Assembly: GCA_023265625.1 (NCBI GenBank)
Contig: JAHFST010000008.1
Span: 93,382-157,381 of the forward strand
Reading direction: 5' to 3'
Length of the DNA: 64,000 nucleotides
From: Deltaproteobacteria bacterium
GTDB taxonomy: Bacteria; UBA10199; JACPAL01; JAHFST01
Part shown: piece by piece, positions 53,375 to 63,072 of the stretch
Layout: every line of letters starts with the position of its first letter
How positions within the stretch are numbered: the stretch's first letter is position 1
The notes under the pieces: generated by a model
What the model saw: only the letters and a program-made list of their open reading frames with translations
Told to the model about the DNA's origin: nothing
Database searches by the model: none
Position numbers and translations under genes: made by a program

Positions 53375-56300
53375 TTATACCTTTTTATAACCAAGCGGAG
53401 ACATTTGCGTCTTGAGTATTTTTTCTGTCCGGGTTCCTTGATCCTGTTGGTAAACAATCAGAAAAGCAGCCAAAGAATAAGTCCCTATGCTGATCACTGT
53501 TTCTTCTTTGATAGTCCCGGCAAGAAATCCATCTTCTCTACGGACCCGATCACCCACCTGAAAGTCTCCATTGATTGATTTAGCCAGCAAGCCGGGAGAA
53601 GGGGGAGCCACGGCTCTCTCTGCTTCTTTTCTCTTCTCTCTCTCTAGACTCTCTTGTTCCTCTTGCTGCGCGATCCTGGTCGCCTCCAGCGCCGCTTTTT
53701 TCTTGGCTCGCTGGTCAGCCCGAAGCCGTTCCGCGGCCAATCTTTCCTCTTCCTTGATTCTATCCCGTGCCTTTTGTTTTGCAATCTGGGCCGCCGCTTC
53801 CTGTGCCACTTTTTGCGCCGCGGCGGCTGTTTTTTTCGCCAGATGATCAGCCTTAAGTTGTTCTCCGGCCAATCTGGCCCTTTCACGAAGGGAGCGTTTG
53901 TCAGCCGCGATTGATTCACGATTGGCTTGAATTTTTATTGTCTTTCGAGTCGTCTTTGGCTCAGTGATAGGCGGGTCTGGATCTACGTGCCTCACCTGTG
54001 TCCTAATCGCAACCCCCTGACTCTCATAAACCAAGTTGAATTCTGTCCTTGCGCAATTATTGACCCATGTCAAAAGATCACGGATTTTTTTGACCGGTTG
54101 ATCAGGCCCAAGGCAGCGCAGCCAAGTGGTCTGCATCAGCTTCGCGTCTGGTTGCGGCAGGCCTGAAACCCAAACGAGGGCCTCTTGAATCAAGGGTAAG
54201 CGTGCCGCATCGAAATCCACCGCAGCATTCATTTCCCAGGCCAACCAACGGGCCATGCAAGCGCGTTGCACCGTGCCAGAATCATCCAGGGTCGCCGTCC
54301 GGCTAAAGCCGTTGCTAGTCTGGGCCAATAGGATTGCTAGAGTTGCCTCCATTTCCTGGCGCAGGGGATCGGAAAGGGCCCATCGGGTGATAGGCTTTGC
54401 GGCACTTTCTTCTTCTCCCAAGAGTCCCGATTGAAGAAGCGCTGCGGTTGCCCTTTGAGTGCGTTGCAGCGAGTAAGTAGCGTCCGGATTCACCTCTAGC
54501 GAGGTGAAATAAATCAGACGGTCGATGTCAGGAATCAGCGCCGCATCGCGCAGCTTAAGCTCGTGCAAAAGTTTGATATGAGGCTTCAGGCCTGGGACCA
54601 CCGTTTGGATCAAGGTCTTTCGTTCCGTCCCCGAGGCAAGTTTTTGTTGTAGATCCTGCAAGACTTTGCGCAACTCCACTTTTGGATCATCCTCCTGGAT
54701 CGACGGTTTCGCTTGATCTGCCTGCCATACCTCGGAAAAGGTCGGGCTCACAGGAGTGGTCCGCCTGATTTTGATGGAGCTTTTAGAACTTATTTCATAA
54801 TGCGCACCCCAACGGGCCTCCAGGACAGTCAGAATCGCCCGGTATTGGGGTGCGCTGAAACCATGGGCGTGCAAATCGGCCTTCCAAAATTCGGAGAGTG
54901 GGAGATCAGCATTGGAAAAAATCTCGATAACACAGGCCCACAGGGCCAATCTTTTGGTCCGTTCCGGTTCAGCCAGTTCTCGGCCAAACGGGGTCAAGCT
55001 GGCCAGGGCCTGGGCCATTCCGGCACGAAATTCCTGGGCGTTACTCATCAGCAAGTTGATCTCACGTTGCGAGGCGGCAATCAGTTGTTCTCGGGCCTGT
55101 GGTGACACAACAGCCTTTTCAAAGGCACCTACCAGTGAGAGGTCCGGTGTCACGGGTGGTGGCGGGAGCTCCGCACGACGGACTCGCGATCTTTCGAGCT
55201 TGTCGGCAACGAGCCTCAGGCGTGCCTCAGCCGAAGGCTCTTCCCACCCTTGCCGACGGATGCAGTGGCCTTCGCCATATTGCTCCGGATCATCCGGATG
55301 GGTCTCATAAACATAGTCCACCAGAAAATCGCTCTCAGTCTCCCTATTCACCCGGTCAACGATGGACTGTAAGGTTTCGGTATTCCAGGGATCGAAATGT
55401 TTGCGCCGGTCACGCAGGGCATCAAAAATGGCCCGCGACGTAATCATGGGTTCTTGCGCAAGCCAGGTGAAGATTTCCAGATAACCCAGGACGACACTCC
55501 TGCTTTCCCGAAAATCCTCCGGAAATGAACGGTGCTCTCCCATCCAAAGCGTGACACAACGTCGCAATAAGCGAGCATCGGTTTGTAAGGTTCCACTGTG
55601 TCGCCCCACACTGGCCCGTTCTTCCAAGGCATGTAACGCGCCTCGCATCCCCTCTGAAAAAGGGAATGGGCTCTCTATCGGCACGTTTCTTTCCGCTTCA
55701 GTTGAGGGTAGGGCGGCGATCAGAAGGGTAGTCGCCGCTTGCACACTTTCCAAAACTTTTTTGCGTCCAGCAACCGGCTCCAAGCGGCCACAAACCAGGC
55801 CTTGAATCGTGGCAATCGGTTCAGCCAGATCTGGCCGCTCGGCCGCAACGACCGTTAAAACCAAGAATTTTTGTAGTATCTTGCTTTTAAAGGCCTCCCC
55901 GAATGCCGCAAAGGTACATCCCTGTTTAAGCTGATCGTTCATATCGCTCAGCAGTAGGAAAAGTTCCGGGTCGTAAAGTACGTCAGCATCGGGGGTAGCC
56001 TCACGCTTATCCGGAACCACTAAGCCACTATCGACAAAACGCCGTCTCACTATTTCAGGAAGCTCATTCTGGCGTTCCAGAAGCCCCCCGGATCCTTCCG
56101 CGCGCAGCAAATAACTTGTTTTCCACACGTCATTCAACCGATCGATCACCACCTTCAAGGCAAGGGCAGGGGCCTGCAGTTGGTTGAGTAACTGCATCCA
56201 GATCAAAGATTGCACCACGACGGGCTTAGGGGCCGCCAAGAGCTCTAAAATGGCCAAGCACACCAAGGAATCGGCTTCGCTTAGTTTTCGAACGGAGTCT

Positions 56301-57307
56301 GTGGCCAGTTTAGGCAGCAGGACAAGTAGGACAGCCCCCAGATAGTGGCGCCCCTTGCCTTCATCCATAAAAAAGAGCGCATCGTCGACCCCGGCCAATG
56401 CCTCAAGATAGCCGCGAAGTTTGGGGCAAGGCAGGATATCGCGGTAACGGGAACGGGGGTGGTCCTGAGGGAGGGATGATGCCAGGGCGTAGGTTCCAAC
56501 CCGGCTTCCTTGTTTACTCTCATGATAATTCACCACCCAATGAAACTCGGTGCCCATCGCCTCGTTGACAAAATGGGTCGTCACCTTGAGACGTTCTGTG
56601 AAGGATCCAGTCAAACGAGCTCGTGGGGCATTGGCCACCAGGTTGTTGGTGTAGGCGGCCGGTGCTTGGGAGAGCCACGCGAAGATTTCGTGGAGTTGGG
56701 AGAGACATTTTTGTTGTTTCGTGTTCCAGTTTCGAGGTGAAGGGAGCTCCTCCAAGGGGCGATCGGTTGGAAATTCGCTGAGTACCCGAATCAACCATTC
56801 TTGGAGGGCCGCGAGCAAGAGCCCAGGGCTCCAATCGATGTGATCCGCTTTAAACGCGGTGATTCGATCCTTTTTGATGATTTCAGCATGCCCTCGCAGC
56901 TCTTGCTGCAGTTCTGGATCCCATGTGGCAAATGCTTTTGCTTGGTGATGGGGCAATGGGGTGTAAGTGATGGGTCCGATCCAATCGCAGGTGACGGTTA
57001 GCAGGGCCCCTCGCAGCGAGAATTCGTCGACTGTGACAACTGTCTCTTGAAAGACCGCCCAAGCAGCCCCTCGAGCCTTTTCCGAGTTTGTCTCCCCCCC
57101 TGTTTTCCCATCCATCCGCAAATATCGTTGCAAGGTCTTAAAAGAAGCACTCAGCTGAGGCTGAGCCGCCACTAACGCATCCCAATCCCCTTGGTTTTGC
57201 CGCAACTCCGAGGCCGCCTCGACACACAACCGGTTCCGCACGGCCAGCCCCGATTCCAAGCCCACGATCATTTTTGCGCAAAAGGTAACAATATTGGAGA
57301 GTTGCAT
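53375..57307 (-). CDS. Giant 1310-residue protein of unknown function with four internal repeats
   Basis: No family is recognised. Four diverged copies of one domain are visible: residues 207-264 (EIFAWLSQAP ... VNEAMGTEFHW), 611-670 (EIFTWLAQEP ... VNRETESDF), 795-842 (EIFSNADLP) and 1042-1098 (EALVWVSGLP ... VNNCARTEFNLVYES). Each sits after a helical region. From about 1140 to 1240 an Ala/Lys/Glu-rich coiled coil has a 44-residue near repeat, then comes a small beta-rich end (FQVGDRVRREDGFLAGTIK). No signal peptide is seen. It lies 61 nt after a PIN toxin gene on the same strand. Confidence 0.7.
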   Translation of the reverse strand: MQLSNIVTFCAKMIVGLESGLAVRNRLCVEAASELRQNQGDWDALVAAQPQLSASFKTLQRYLRMDGKTGGETNSEKARGAAWAVFQETVVTVDEFSLRGALLTVTCDWIGPITYTPLPHHQAKAFATWDPELQQELRGHAEIIKKDRITAFKADHIDWSPGLLLAALQEWLIRVLSEFPTDRPLEELPSPRNWNTKQQKCLSQLHEIFAWLSQAPAAYTNNLVANAPRARLTGSFTERLKVTTHFVNEAMGTEFHWVVNYHESKQGSRVGTYALASSLPQDHPRSRYRDILPCPKLRGYLEALAGVDDALFFMDEGKGRHYLGAVLLVLLPKLATDSVRKLSEADSLVCLAILELLAAPKPVVVQSLIWMQLLNQLQAPALALKVVIDRLNDVWKTSYLLRAEGSGGLLERQNELPEIVRRRFVDSGLVVPDKREATPDADVLYDPELFLLLSDMNDQLKQGCTFAAFGEAFKSKILQKFLVLTVVAAERPDLAEPIATIQGLVCGRLEPVAGRKKVLESVQAATTLLIAALPSTEAERNVPIESPFPFSEGMRGALHALEERASVGRHSGTLQTDARLLRRCVTLWMGEHRSFPEDFRESRSVVLGYLEIFTWLAQEPMITSRAIFDALRDRRKHFDPWNTETLQSIVDRVNRETESDFLVDYVYETHPDDPEQYGEGHCIRRQGWEEPSAEARLRLVADKLERSRVRRAELPPPPVTPDLSLVGAFEKAVVSPQAREQLIAASQREINLLMSNAQEFRAGMAQALASLTPFGRELAEPERTKRLALWACVIEIFSNADLPLSEFWKADLHAHGFSAPQYRAILTVLEARWGAHYEISSKSSIKIRRTTPVSPTFSEVWQADQAKPSIQEDDPKVELRKVLQDLQQKLASGTERKTLIQTVVPGLKPHIKLLHELKLRDAALIPDIDRLIYFTSLEVNPDATYSLQRTQRATAALLQSGLLGEEESAAKPITRWALSDPLRQEMEATLAILLAQTSNGFSRTATLDDSGTVQRACMARWLAWEMNAAVDFDAARLPLIQEALVWVSGLPQPDAKLMQTTWLRCLGPDQPVKKIRDLLTWVNNCARTEFNLVYESQGVAIRTQVRHVDPDPPITEPKTTRKTIKIQANRESIAADKRSLRERARLAGEQLKADHLAKKTAAAAQKVAQEAAAQIAKQKARDRIKEEERLAAERLRADQRAKKKAALEATRIAQQEEQESLEREKRKEAERAVAPPSPGLLAKSINGDFQVGDRVRREDGFLAGTIKEETVISIGTYSLAAFLIVYQQDQGTRTEKILKTQMSPLGYKKV

Positions 57308-57367
57308 TTCCTGTCATTTTCGGCAGAAATGGGAAAAAGTTGCGTGCCGGCGCTTTTGGAGAGTGTG

Positions 57368-57772
57368 CTAAGAGATTACCCGGTAAAACTCGGCTGGGGC
57401 AATAATCTTAAAGGAAAATTCCTGTTTGAGCGATAAAAGATGCTTTTTGTCGCCGGTCACGAGGTAATCGGCCTCTGCTTCCAGGGCGCATTCCAGAATG
57501 CGGTTGTCCGGATCGTCTGATTTGACCACCTTCACGGTCCGACTGGGATAGACCACCTGTCCCAAGGATTCCACCCAGCGAATCAACCGGTCCCGTTCAT
57601 TTAGGTTTAGGTCAAACTTGAGCCGGGTCACTGCGCGGATCTCTTCCAAGATATGGGGGGAAAAAAAGAGGGAGAACTTCCGATCCTGGGCCAGTTCCAT
57701 AAGTCGGGAAGGGATCCCACCCTTGAAAATCAATCCTGAGATGTAAATATTGGTGTCAAAAACCACCTTCAT
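57368..57772 (-). CDS. PIN-domain toxin
   Basis: The 134-residue protein opens with MKVVFDTNIYISGLIFKGG, the PIN start with the first Asp at residue 6. A conserved Glu is in PHILEEIRAV, and acidic residues in SDDPDNRILECALEAEADYLVTGD. It matches the PhoH-independent PIN_3-type family of putative ribonuclease toxins. It overlaps its antitoxin by 4 nt (ATGA). Confidence 0.88.
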   Translation of the reverse strand: MKVVFDTNIYISGLIFKGGIPSRLMELAQDRKFSLFFSPHILEEIRAVTRLKFDLNLNERDRLIRWVESLGQVVYPSRTVKVVKSDDPDNRILECALEAEADYLVTGDKKHLLSLKQEFSFKIIAPAEFYRVIS

Positions 57773-58014
57773 GGGGAGGGCTTCCGACGCACCTCATGGA
57801 TCATCGAGACAACATCCTCATCCGATTCGATGCCCAAGGAGCGCGCCTTAGCCTGCATCTTCCGTTCAATCACCGTGAGTTCCTGCCGCGCCAGGAACTC
57901 ACGAACCGCCTCCTGAATAAGACTTGTCTTCGTCTGCCCCCGCTGCCGCGCCACTTTCTTGAGCTGCAGCTCGAGATCGTGGCTCAAAGCGATAGTAGAA
58001 ACTATGGAATCCAT
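57769..58014 (-). CDS. Ribbon-helix-helix antitoxin for the PIN toxin
   Basis: From the ATG at 58014 the product is 81 residues. The strand SIVSTIALSHDLELQLKKVA leads to two helices (QTKTSLIQEAVREFLARQEL), the RHH layout of CopG-like antitoxins, then a charged toxin-binding tail. An upstream in-frame ATG at 58050 would extend it by 12 residues but overlaps the presumed operator. It is coupled to the PIN gene. Confidence 0.85.
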   Translation of the reverse strand: MDSIVSTIALSHDLELQLKKVARQRGQTKTSLIQEAVREFLARQELTVIERKMQAKARSLGIESDEDVVSMIHEVRRKPSP

Positions 58015-58057
58015 ATGTTTATTTATATGCTTTAAATATATAAAAATCAATTGATTT
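58003..58057. promoter_or_regulatory. Palindromic sites, probable operator of the RHH/PIN module
   Basis: TATGGA (58003-58008) and TCCATA (58010-58015) form a near-perfect palindrome around the antitoxin start codon. Further upstream AAATCAATTGATTT (58044-58057) is a perfect 14-bp palindrome in AT-rich DNA. These are typical positions for autorepressor binding by an RHH antitoxin. Confidence 0.45.
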
Positions 58058-58130
58058 ATAATTGGGGGATAAAATCTAAATAATCCTTGACCTGTTTCGG
58101 AGACGGTCCTAACCTCAGGCGAGTATTTTT

Positions 58131-58550
58131 ATGAAAAAAAAGAACCCGCCCCGATCTTCAGTGAAAAAAACACCCGATGTGGATAATCCCGCCCATTACA
58201 TGGGGATTTTACTGGAAGAAATCAGGGATCAGGTGACAACAGTTGCCGAAGGGGTGGTGTCGGTTCGTCATGAACTGGGCGGAAAAATTGATGAACTTGA
58301 TACTAAATTTTCTAAAGATTGTACGGATATACGTATTGCCCTCACGATGGTGAGAAATGAACTAAAGAACGATATTTCTCATGTGGAGCAAAAATTGTCA
58401 GAAAAAATTGTAAATATGGAACAAAAATTATCCAAGGAACTCAATAATGTGGAACAAACGTTGTCAGAAAAAATTGACAAGATAGGCACCCGCTTAGACC
58501 AGCATGACGAAGAAATTACCGCTCTCCAGGTAGCCCAAGGGTCTGCATAG
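58131..58550 (+). CDS. Coiled-coil protein of unknown function
   Basis: The 139-residue protein is mostly a coiled coil from about residue 20 to 125. Repeated units such as VEQKLSEKIVNMEQKLSKEL and NNVEQTLSEKIDKIGTRL show heptad-like or 11-residue spacing. A conserved-looking NPAHYMGILLEEIRDQVTTV precedes it. It is 25 nt before argS. I do not recognise a specific family; it resembles small spacer coiled-coil proteins of tail or pili systems only generally. Confidence 0.65.
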   Translation: MKKKNPPRSSVKKTPDVDNPAHYMGILLEEIRDQVTTVAEGVVSVRHELGGKIDELDTKFSKDCTDIRIALTMVRNELKNDISHVEQKLSEKIVNMEQKLSKELNNVEQTLSEKIDKIGTRLDQHDEEITALQVAQGSA

Positions 58551-58575
58551 AAATAAAAACACCGCAGCGACCCCT

Positions 58576-60294
58576 ATGATGAAAGAAAAACTCCGTAAGA
58601 TTTTGCACGATACCTTCCAAATCACCTCCCAAAAGGAGGGGTGGTCGGCGTCCTTGCCGGCGTTTGAAGTGGAACGCCCCAAGGTGAAGGAACACGGGGA
58701 TCTTTCCAGCAACATTGCCATGCTCTTGGCACGGCCCCTGAAACTCGCTCCACGAGTGGTGGGCGAGGCCTTGTTGAGGCATCTGCAAGATCCTGAACAA
58801 ATTTTGGCACAATCCGGATTGGCCGGGGCGGGTTTCCTGAACTTTCGGTTCAAGAAGGAGGCCTGGCAGCAGCTTTTGTCGCAAGTGTATGCCGCTGGGG
58901 ATCGATTTGGGACTTCGAAGGTGGGGCAGGGGAAGAAGGTGGTGATCGAGTATGTCAGCGCGAATCCGACGGGACCGCTGCACATTGGGAATGCCCGTGG
59001 AGGACCGATGGGCGATGTGATTGCAGCCTTGCTCCAATGGACGGGTTATCAAGTCGTACGCGAATATTATCTGAATGATGTGGGCGGGCAGATCGATAAA
59101 TTGGGAGAAAGTATCCTCTGTGAACTGCGCGCCATCGAGAATCCCGACCAAATCACAGAAACTCCCCAAGCAGAACGGCATTACACGGGCTCTTACGTCC
59201 GTGAGATTGCCTTGGCCGCTCAGCAAGAGTTATCGGGAAAACTCAAGGTCGACGAAGAAGAACAAAAGCGCATCCTGGGAAAATTCGGCGTGCAGTTTCT
59301 CTTTGAAGAAATCAAGCGCGACTGTGACGCGATGGGGATCTCTTTTGATTCCTATGTTCATGAGAAAACCATCTTGGTCTCGCAACTCACCGATGAGATG
59401 ATCAAACTCTTGAAAGAACGAGGAGTCACGCAAGAGAAGGAAGGGGCCCTCTGGTTTACGCCGGAAGGGGCGGGTGAAGATGCCTTGGCCGACCGCGAAT
59501 CGGTCTTGGTCCGTTCGGATGGGCGTCCCACCTACTTTGCCAACGATATTGCCTACCACGTGGGTAAATATCGCAATCACTATGACCGACTGATCAACGT
59601 CTGGGGCTCCAATCACCATGGCCATGTGCCTCGTGTGCAAGCGGCCGTCAAAGCCCTGGGATTTGATCCGCAAAGGATTGAAACAGTCTTGTATCAATAT
59701 GTTCGGGTCAAACGAGGCAATGATTTGCTTAAAATGTCCAAACGGGCGGGAAATTATGTCACGGCCCGAGAGGTGTTGGACGAGGTGGGCAAGGACGCCT
59801 TTCGTTTTTTCCTCCTGATGCGTGCCGCCAGTTCTCACCTCGATTTTGACCTGGAATTGGCGAAGCAACAAAGCCAAGAGAATCCCGTTTATTATGTTCA
59901 ATATGCTCATGCCCGGTTGTGCAGTATTTTTCGTAAGGCAAGCGAGCAGGGGATCAAACTCGCCGCCCAACCCGCCCTAGAGAAACTTGATTTGCCGGAA
60001 GAACTTCGACTGATCGCCTTGATCCAGGAGTTTCCTGACGAAGTGTTACTGGCGGCCGAGCGTCTCGAGCCTCATCGCATCCCTTTTTATCTCTTGGAAC
60101 TCGCACAGGCCTTTCAATCTTACTATTCTTTGGCAAAACAGGATCCAAAGTACCGGGTTTTAGGCAGCGATGTTGACACCACTCAGGCAAAAATGTATCT
60201 TTGCCACATTCTCAAGACAACCTTGGCGCAAGGACTGAAGTTAATCGGGGTCACTGCGCCTGAAATCATGACGGGAGGACTCACTCATGAGTGA
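58576..60294 (+). CDS. argS: Arginine--tRNA ligase
   Basis: The 572-residue class I synthetase attaches arginine to tRNA-Arg. The N-terminal tRNA-binding domain (1-115) precedes the HIGH-like motif GPLHIGNARGGPMGD. A KMSKRAGN motif and the C-terminal anticodon-binding helical bundle (DALR) follow. Length is typical. It overlaps the SPOR-domain gene by 8 nt. Confidence 0.97.
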   Translation: MMKEKLRKILHDTFQITSQKEGWSASLPAFEVERPKVKEHGDLSSNIAMLLARPLKLAPRVVGEALLRHLQDPEQILAQSGLAGAGFLNFRFKKEAWQQLLSQVYAAGDRFGTSKVGQGKKVVIEYVSANPTGPLHIGNARGGPMGDVIAALLQWTGYQVVREYYLNDVGGQIDKLGESILCELRAIENPDQITETPQAERHYTGSYVREIALAAQQELSGKLKVDEEEQKRILGKFGVQFLFEEIKRDCDAMGISFDSYVHEKTILVSQLTDEMIKLLKERGVTQEKEGALWFTPEGAGEDALADRESVLVRSDGRPTYFANDIAYHVGKYRNHYDRLINVWGSNHHGHVPRVQAAVKALGFDPQRIETVLYQYVRVKRGNDLLKMSKRAGNYVTAREVLDEVGKDAFRFFLLMRAASSHLDFDLELAKQQSQENPVYYVQYAHARLCSIFRKASEQGIKLAAQPALEKLDLPEELRLIALIQEFPDEVLLAAERLEPHRIPFYLLELAQAFQSYYSLAKQDPKYRVLGSDVDTTQAKMYLCHILKTTLAQGLKLIGVTAPEIMTGGLTHE

Positions 60295-61045
60295 GTTTGA
60301 TAAGGATCTCGAAAATTATTTTTGCCGGTTCACTTTTGGCCAGTTTGTCACGCTCATTTTGTTGGAAATTGTCACCCTCTTTTTTGTTTTTTACCTGGGG
60401 GCTCACTACGGACCGGAACTAATGGGAAGAGGGGCTGGACAAGCCAACAAGGCCTCATTACTCCCGCCCGACGATTCTAAGAAGGTTGAAGATATTTTGT
60501 CCAATCCCCCCACTGATTATTCCTATCCAAAGACCTTGAGTGATCATGGTAACTCCGAGGAGGGCCTTTCTAAGGCGGTGAGGGTCAAACCGTCCGGTAT
60601 GACCGCAAAAGAGGCCGATCAGTTGATTAAGAAAGGTGCCCCAACTCCACCACCACCAGAGCTGGTGAAAGAGGCCCCTGCGCAACCCGCCGATGGAGGC
60701 GAACCAGTCGCCCCATCGGAAGAATCTCTGGCATCGCCCCCCGCGCCACCTCATGATGAGACTCCGCCACCATCCCAACCTCCGGCGGCGAAGGAGACCT
60801 CATCGGGTCAATTCGCAATCCAAGTCGCCTCTTATGCCACTGAGGATGAGGCAAAAAAGACGGTGGCAAAATGGAAACACAAAGGGTATTCCGCCTACAC
60901 CACGGAAGGGGAAGTGGCGGGACGAGGAACTTGGCATCGGGTACGCATTGGCCGATTTAAGAGTCGGCAGGAGGCCGATACCTATTTAGAGAAACTCAAG
61001 TCGACTGAAAAGGTTTCCGCTTTGGTAGTTTCGACAAAAAGCTGA
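60287..61045 (+). CDS. SPOR-domain cell-envelope protein
   Basis: The 252-residue protein has one membrane segment near residues 18-38 (FVTLILLEIVTLFFVFYLG) and a Pro/Ser/Glu-rich periplasmic linker. A C-terminal SPOR domain (about 175-250; QFAIQVASYATEDEAKKT, RVRIGRFKSRQEAD) is present. SPOR domains bind glycan strands without stem peptides at the division septum. It may link division with envelope. It overlaps argS by 8 nt. Confidence 0.9.
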   Translation: MSEFDKDLENYFCRFTFGQFVTLILLEIVTLFFVFYLGAHYGPELMGRGAGQANKASLLPPDDSKKVEDILSNPPTDYSYPKTLSDHGNSEEGLSKAVRVKPSGMTAKEADQLIKKGAPTPPPPELVKEAPAQPADGGEPVAPSEESLASPPAPPHDETPPPSQPPAAKETSSGQFAIQVASYATEDEAKKTVAKWKHKGYSAYTTEGEVAGRGTWHRVRIGRFKSRQEADTYLEKLKSTEKVSALVVSTKS

Positions 61046-61056
61046 AAGTGTCCTCA

Positions 61057-61251
61057 ATGTCACGTCGAAAAATCACTACTACGATTTACATTACTAGGGA
61101 ACAAAATGAAAAACTTAAGGCCCTTCATGAAAAGACCAAGGTTCCAATTGCCGAGTTTATTCGTCAGGGAATTGATCTCATCTTGGAACGAAATAAGGAT
61201 CAGCTGACGACGCAATTGGAATTGTATGGAGAAACACCAGCAGAACATTAG
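61057..61251 (+). CDS. Ribbon-helix-helix (CopG-like) small protein
   Basis: From the ATG at 61057 the product is 64 residues; GTG 61048 is an alternative start. [20 protein letters not shown] and [20 protein letters not shown] match the RHH DNA-binding fold. The C-terminus runs 26 nt into lepA. No toxin gene follows, so it is not a clear antitoxin; autoregulation or a role as orphan regulator is possible. Confidence 0.8.
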   Translation: MSRRKITTTIYITREQNEKLKALHEKTKVPIAEFIRQGIDLILERNKDQLTTQLELYGETPAEH

Positions 61252-63028
61252 AAACTTTTGCATCATCGCCCACGTCGATCACGGAAAATCCACGCTTGCC
61301 GATCGCATCATGGAAAAAACTGGGGCCTTGGCCGCTCGGGAGATGCGCGCCCAGTTTCTCGATAAAATGGACATCGAGCGGGAACGGGGGATTACCATCA
61401 AGGCCCAGGCCGTGCGGATCAACTATCGCGCCCAAGATGGCCAAGATTACTTGCTGAACTTGATTGATACCCCGGGGCACGTTGACTTTAACTACGAGGT
61501 TTCGCGAAGTCTCTCCGCCTGCGAAGGAGCCGTACTGGTGGTGGATGCGGTGCAGGGGGTGGAATCGCAGACGGTGGCCAATGCCTATCTCGCGATAGAA
61601 AATAACCTGGAAATCCTGCCCGTCATCAACAAAATTGACCTGCCCGCCGCACGGCCCGAGGAAATTAAGCGTCAGATCGAGGAACGCATTGGCATCCCCG
61701 CCGATGCGGCCATCCCAGCCTCCGCAAAAAGTGGGATAGGTATCGCGGAAGTTTTGGAAGGCATTATCAAAATCCTGCCACCCCCCAAGGGAGACCGCGA
61801 CGCCTCCGTACGGGCCCTGATCTTTGATAGTTGGTTTGACAGTTATCTCGGCGTAGTCGTGCTCGTGCGGGTATTTGACGGGGCGCTGCGCAAAGGGGAC
61901 AAGGTGCGAATCGTTTCTACAGGGAAGGACTATGAAGTGCTGAATTTGGGGGTTTTTACCCCACATCCGGAGCCGATTGCGGAATTGGGCCCGGGAGAGG
62001 TTGGCTTTTTGACCGCGGCCATCAAGACCGTCCACGAAACCAAGATTGGGGATACCATTACTCTGACCAATCGTCCCTGTGAAAATCCCTTGCCGGGTTT
62101 TCGCGAGGTCAAGCCGATGGTCTTTGCCGGTTTTTACCCCATCGATTCGGCCCAATATGAGGCGTTAAAGTTGGCCATGGAAAAGCTCCGTTTGAATGAC
62201 AGCTCCTTTAACTTTCTTCCGGAGACCTCTCAGGCCCTGGGCTTTGGCTTTCGGTGCGGTTTTTTAGGCCTCTTGCATATGGAAATTATTCGGGAGCGAT
62301 TGGAACGTGAGTACAATTTAGAACTGATCACCACGGCCCCAACCGTCGCTTTTCGGATCAAGACCATGAAGGGTGAGTGGTTGGAGGTGGAAAGCCCGCA
62401 AAAATTTCCCTCCGTGCAGGAAATAGCAGAGATTCAGGAACCTTTTATTACAGCGCAGCTCCATCTTCCCACCGAATATTTAGGGAATGTCATTCAACTC
62501 TGCTCGGCACGTCGCGGTGTGCAAACCAAAATGGAATACCCAACACCGGATCGTGTGGTGCTCCACTATGAATTGCCCCTCTCCGAAATGATGTTCGATT
62601 TTTATGATCGTCTCAAGACCCTCACGCAGGGATATGCATCGTTTGATTATGATTTTTTGGATTGGCGAAGTTCCGACCTGATTCGCCTGCATATTTTAAT
62701 CAATGGGGACCCGGTGGATGCCCTTTCGGTCATTGTGCATCGCGACAAGGCCGACTATATGGGACGTGAAATCATCCGCAAGTTGCGTGAAGAGATCCCT
62801 CGACAAATGTATGAGGTGGCCATTCAGGCGGCGATTGGGAGCAAGATCATCGCCCGCGAGACCGTCAAGGCACTGCGAAAAAATGTCACCTCAAAATGCT
62901 ACGGCGGCGACATCTCGCGCAAAAGAAAGTTGCTAGAAAAACAGAAGGAAGGTAAGAAACGCATGAAACAGGTGGGCAGTGTGGCGATCCCACAAGAGGC
63001 ATTCCTCGCCGTGCTAAAAGTGGAATAA
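61226..63028 (+). CDS. lepA: Elongation factor 4 (LepA)
   Basis: The 600-residue GTPase back-translocates or remodels stalled ribosomes. G-domain motifs are [23 protein letters not shown] and [13 protein letters not shown]-like domains III and V and the LepA-specific C-terminal domain ([20 protein letters not shown] region) follow. It is a normal length. It overlaps the RHH gene and precedes lepB. Confidence 0.97.
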   Translation: MEKHQQNIRNFCIIAHVDHGKSTLADRIMEKTGALAAREMRAQFLDKMDIERERGITIKAQAVRINYRAQDGQDYLLNLIDTPGHVDFNYEVSRSLSACEGAVLVVDAVQGVESQTVANAYLAIENNLEILPVINKIDLPAARPEEIKRQIEERIGIPADAAIPASAKSGIGIAEVLEGIIKILPPPKGDRDASVRALIFDSWFDSYLGVVVLVRVFDGALRKGDKVRIVSTGKDYEVLNLGVFTPHPEPIAELGPGEVGFLTAAIKTVHETKIGDTITLTNRPCENPLPGFREVKPMVFAGFYPIDSAQYEALKLAMEKLRLNDSSFNFLPETSQALGFGFRCGFLGLLHMEIIRERLEREYNLELITTAPTVAFRIKTMKGEWLEVESPQKFPSVQEIAEIQEPFITAQLHLPTEYLGNVIQLCSARRGVQTKMEYPTPDRVVLHYELPLSEMMFDFYDRLKTLTQGYASFDYDFLDWRSSDLIRLHILINGDPVDALSVIVHRDKADYMGREIIRKLREEIPRQMYEVAIQAAIGSKIIARETVKALRKNVTSKCYGGDISRKRKLLEKQKEGKKRMKQVGSVAIPQEAFLAVLKVE

Positions 63029-63032
63029 TTTT

Positions 63033-63060
63033 GTAGGGGTTCAAAATTTTGAACCCCTAC
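63033..63060. repeat. 28-bp perfect palindromic repeat, copy 4, between lepA and lepB
   Basis: Identical to the other copies (arm GTAGGGGTTCAAAA plus reverse complement). It begins 5 nt after the lepA stop and ends 12 nt before the lepB ATG. A TTG inside it (63049) extends lepB in frame, which is probably not used. Confidence 0.93.
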
Positions 63061-63072
63061 GTGAGGGTCACT

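Noticed and set aside
53571..53914. Overlapping plus-strand reading frames rich in Ala, Ser, Arg, Leu and Phe opposite the coiled-coil end of the giant gene
   Set aside because: They are antisense shadows of the Ala/Lys/Glu-rich coding of the minus-strand gene, with low-complexity composition and no ribosome binding site.
63033..63060. Palindrome copies as rho-independent terminators
   Set aside because: They form strong hairpins on paper but have no U-tract on either side, and one lies inside miaB where termination would be harmful.
10647..63060. Repeats as a CRISPR array
   Set aside because: Copies are thousands of bases apart, with no regular spacers and no cas genes.
63049..63072. TTG start inside palindrome copy 4 for lepB
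   Set aside because: Same repeat-derived start as above. LepB has a natural ATG at 63073, and the extension adds nothing conserved.
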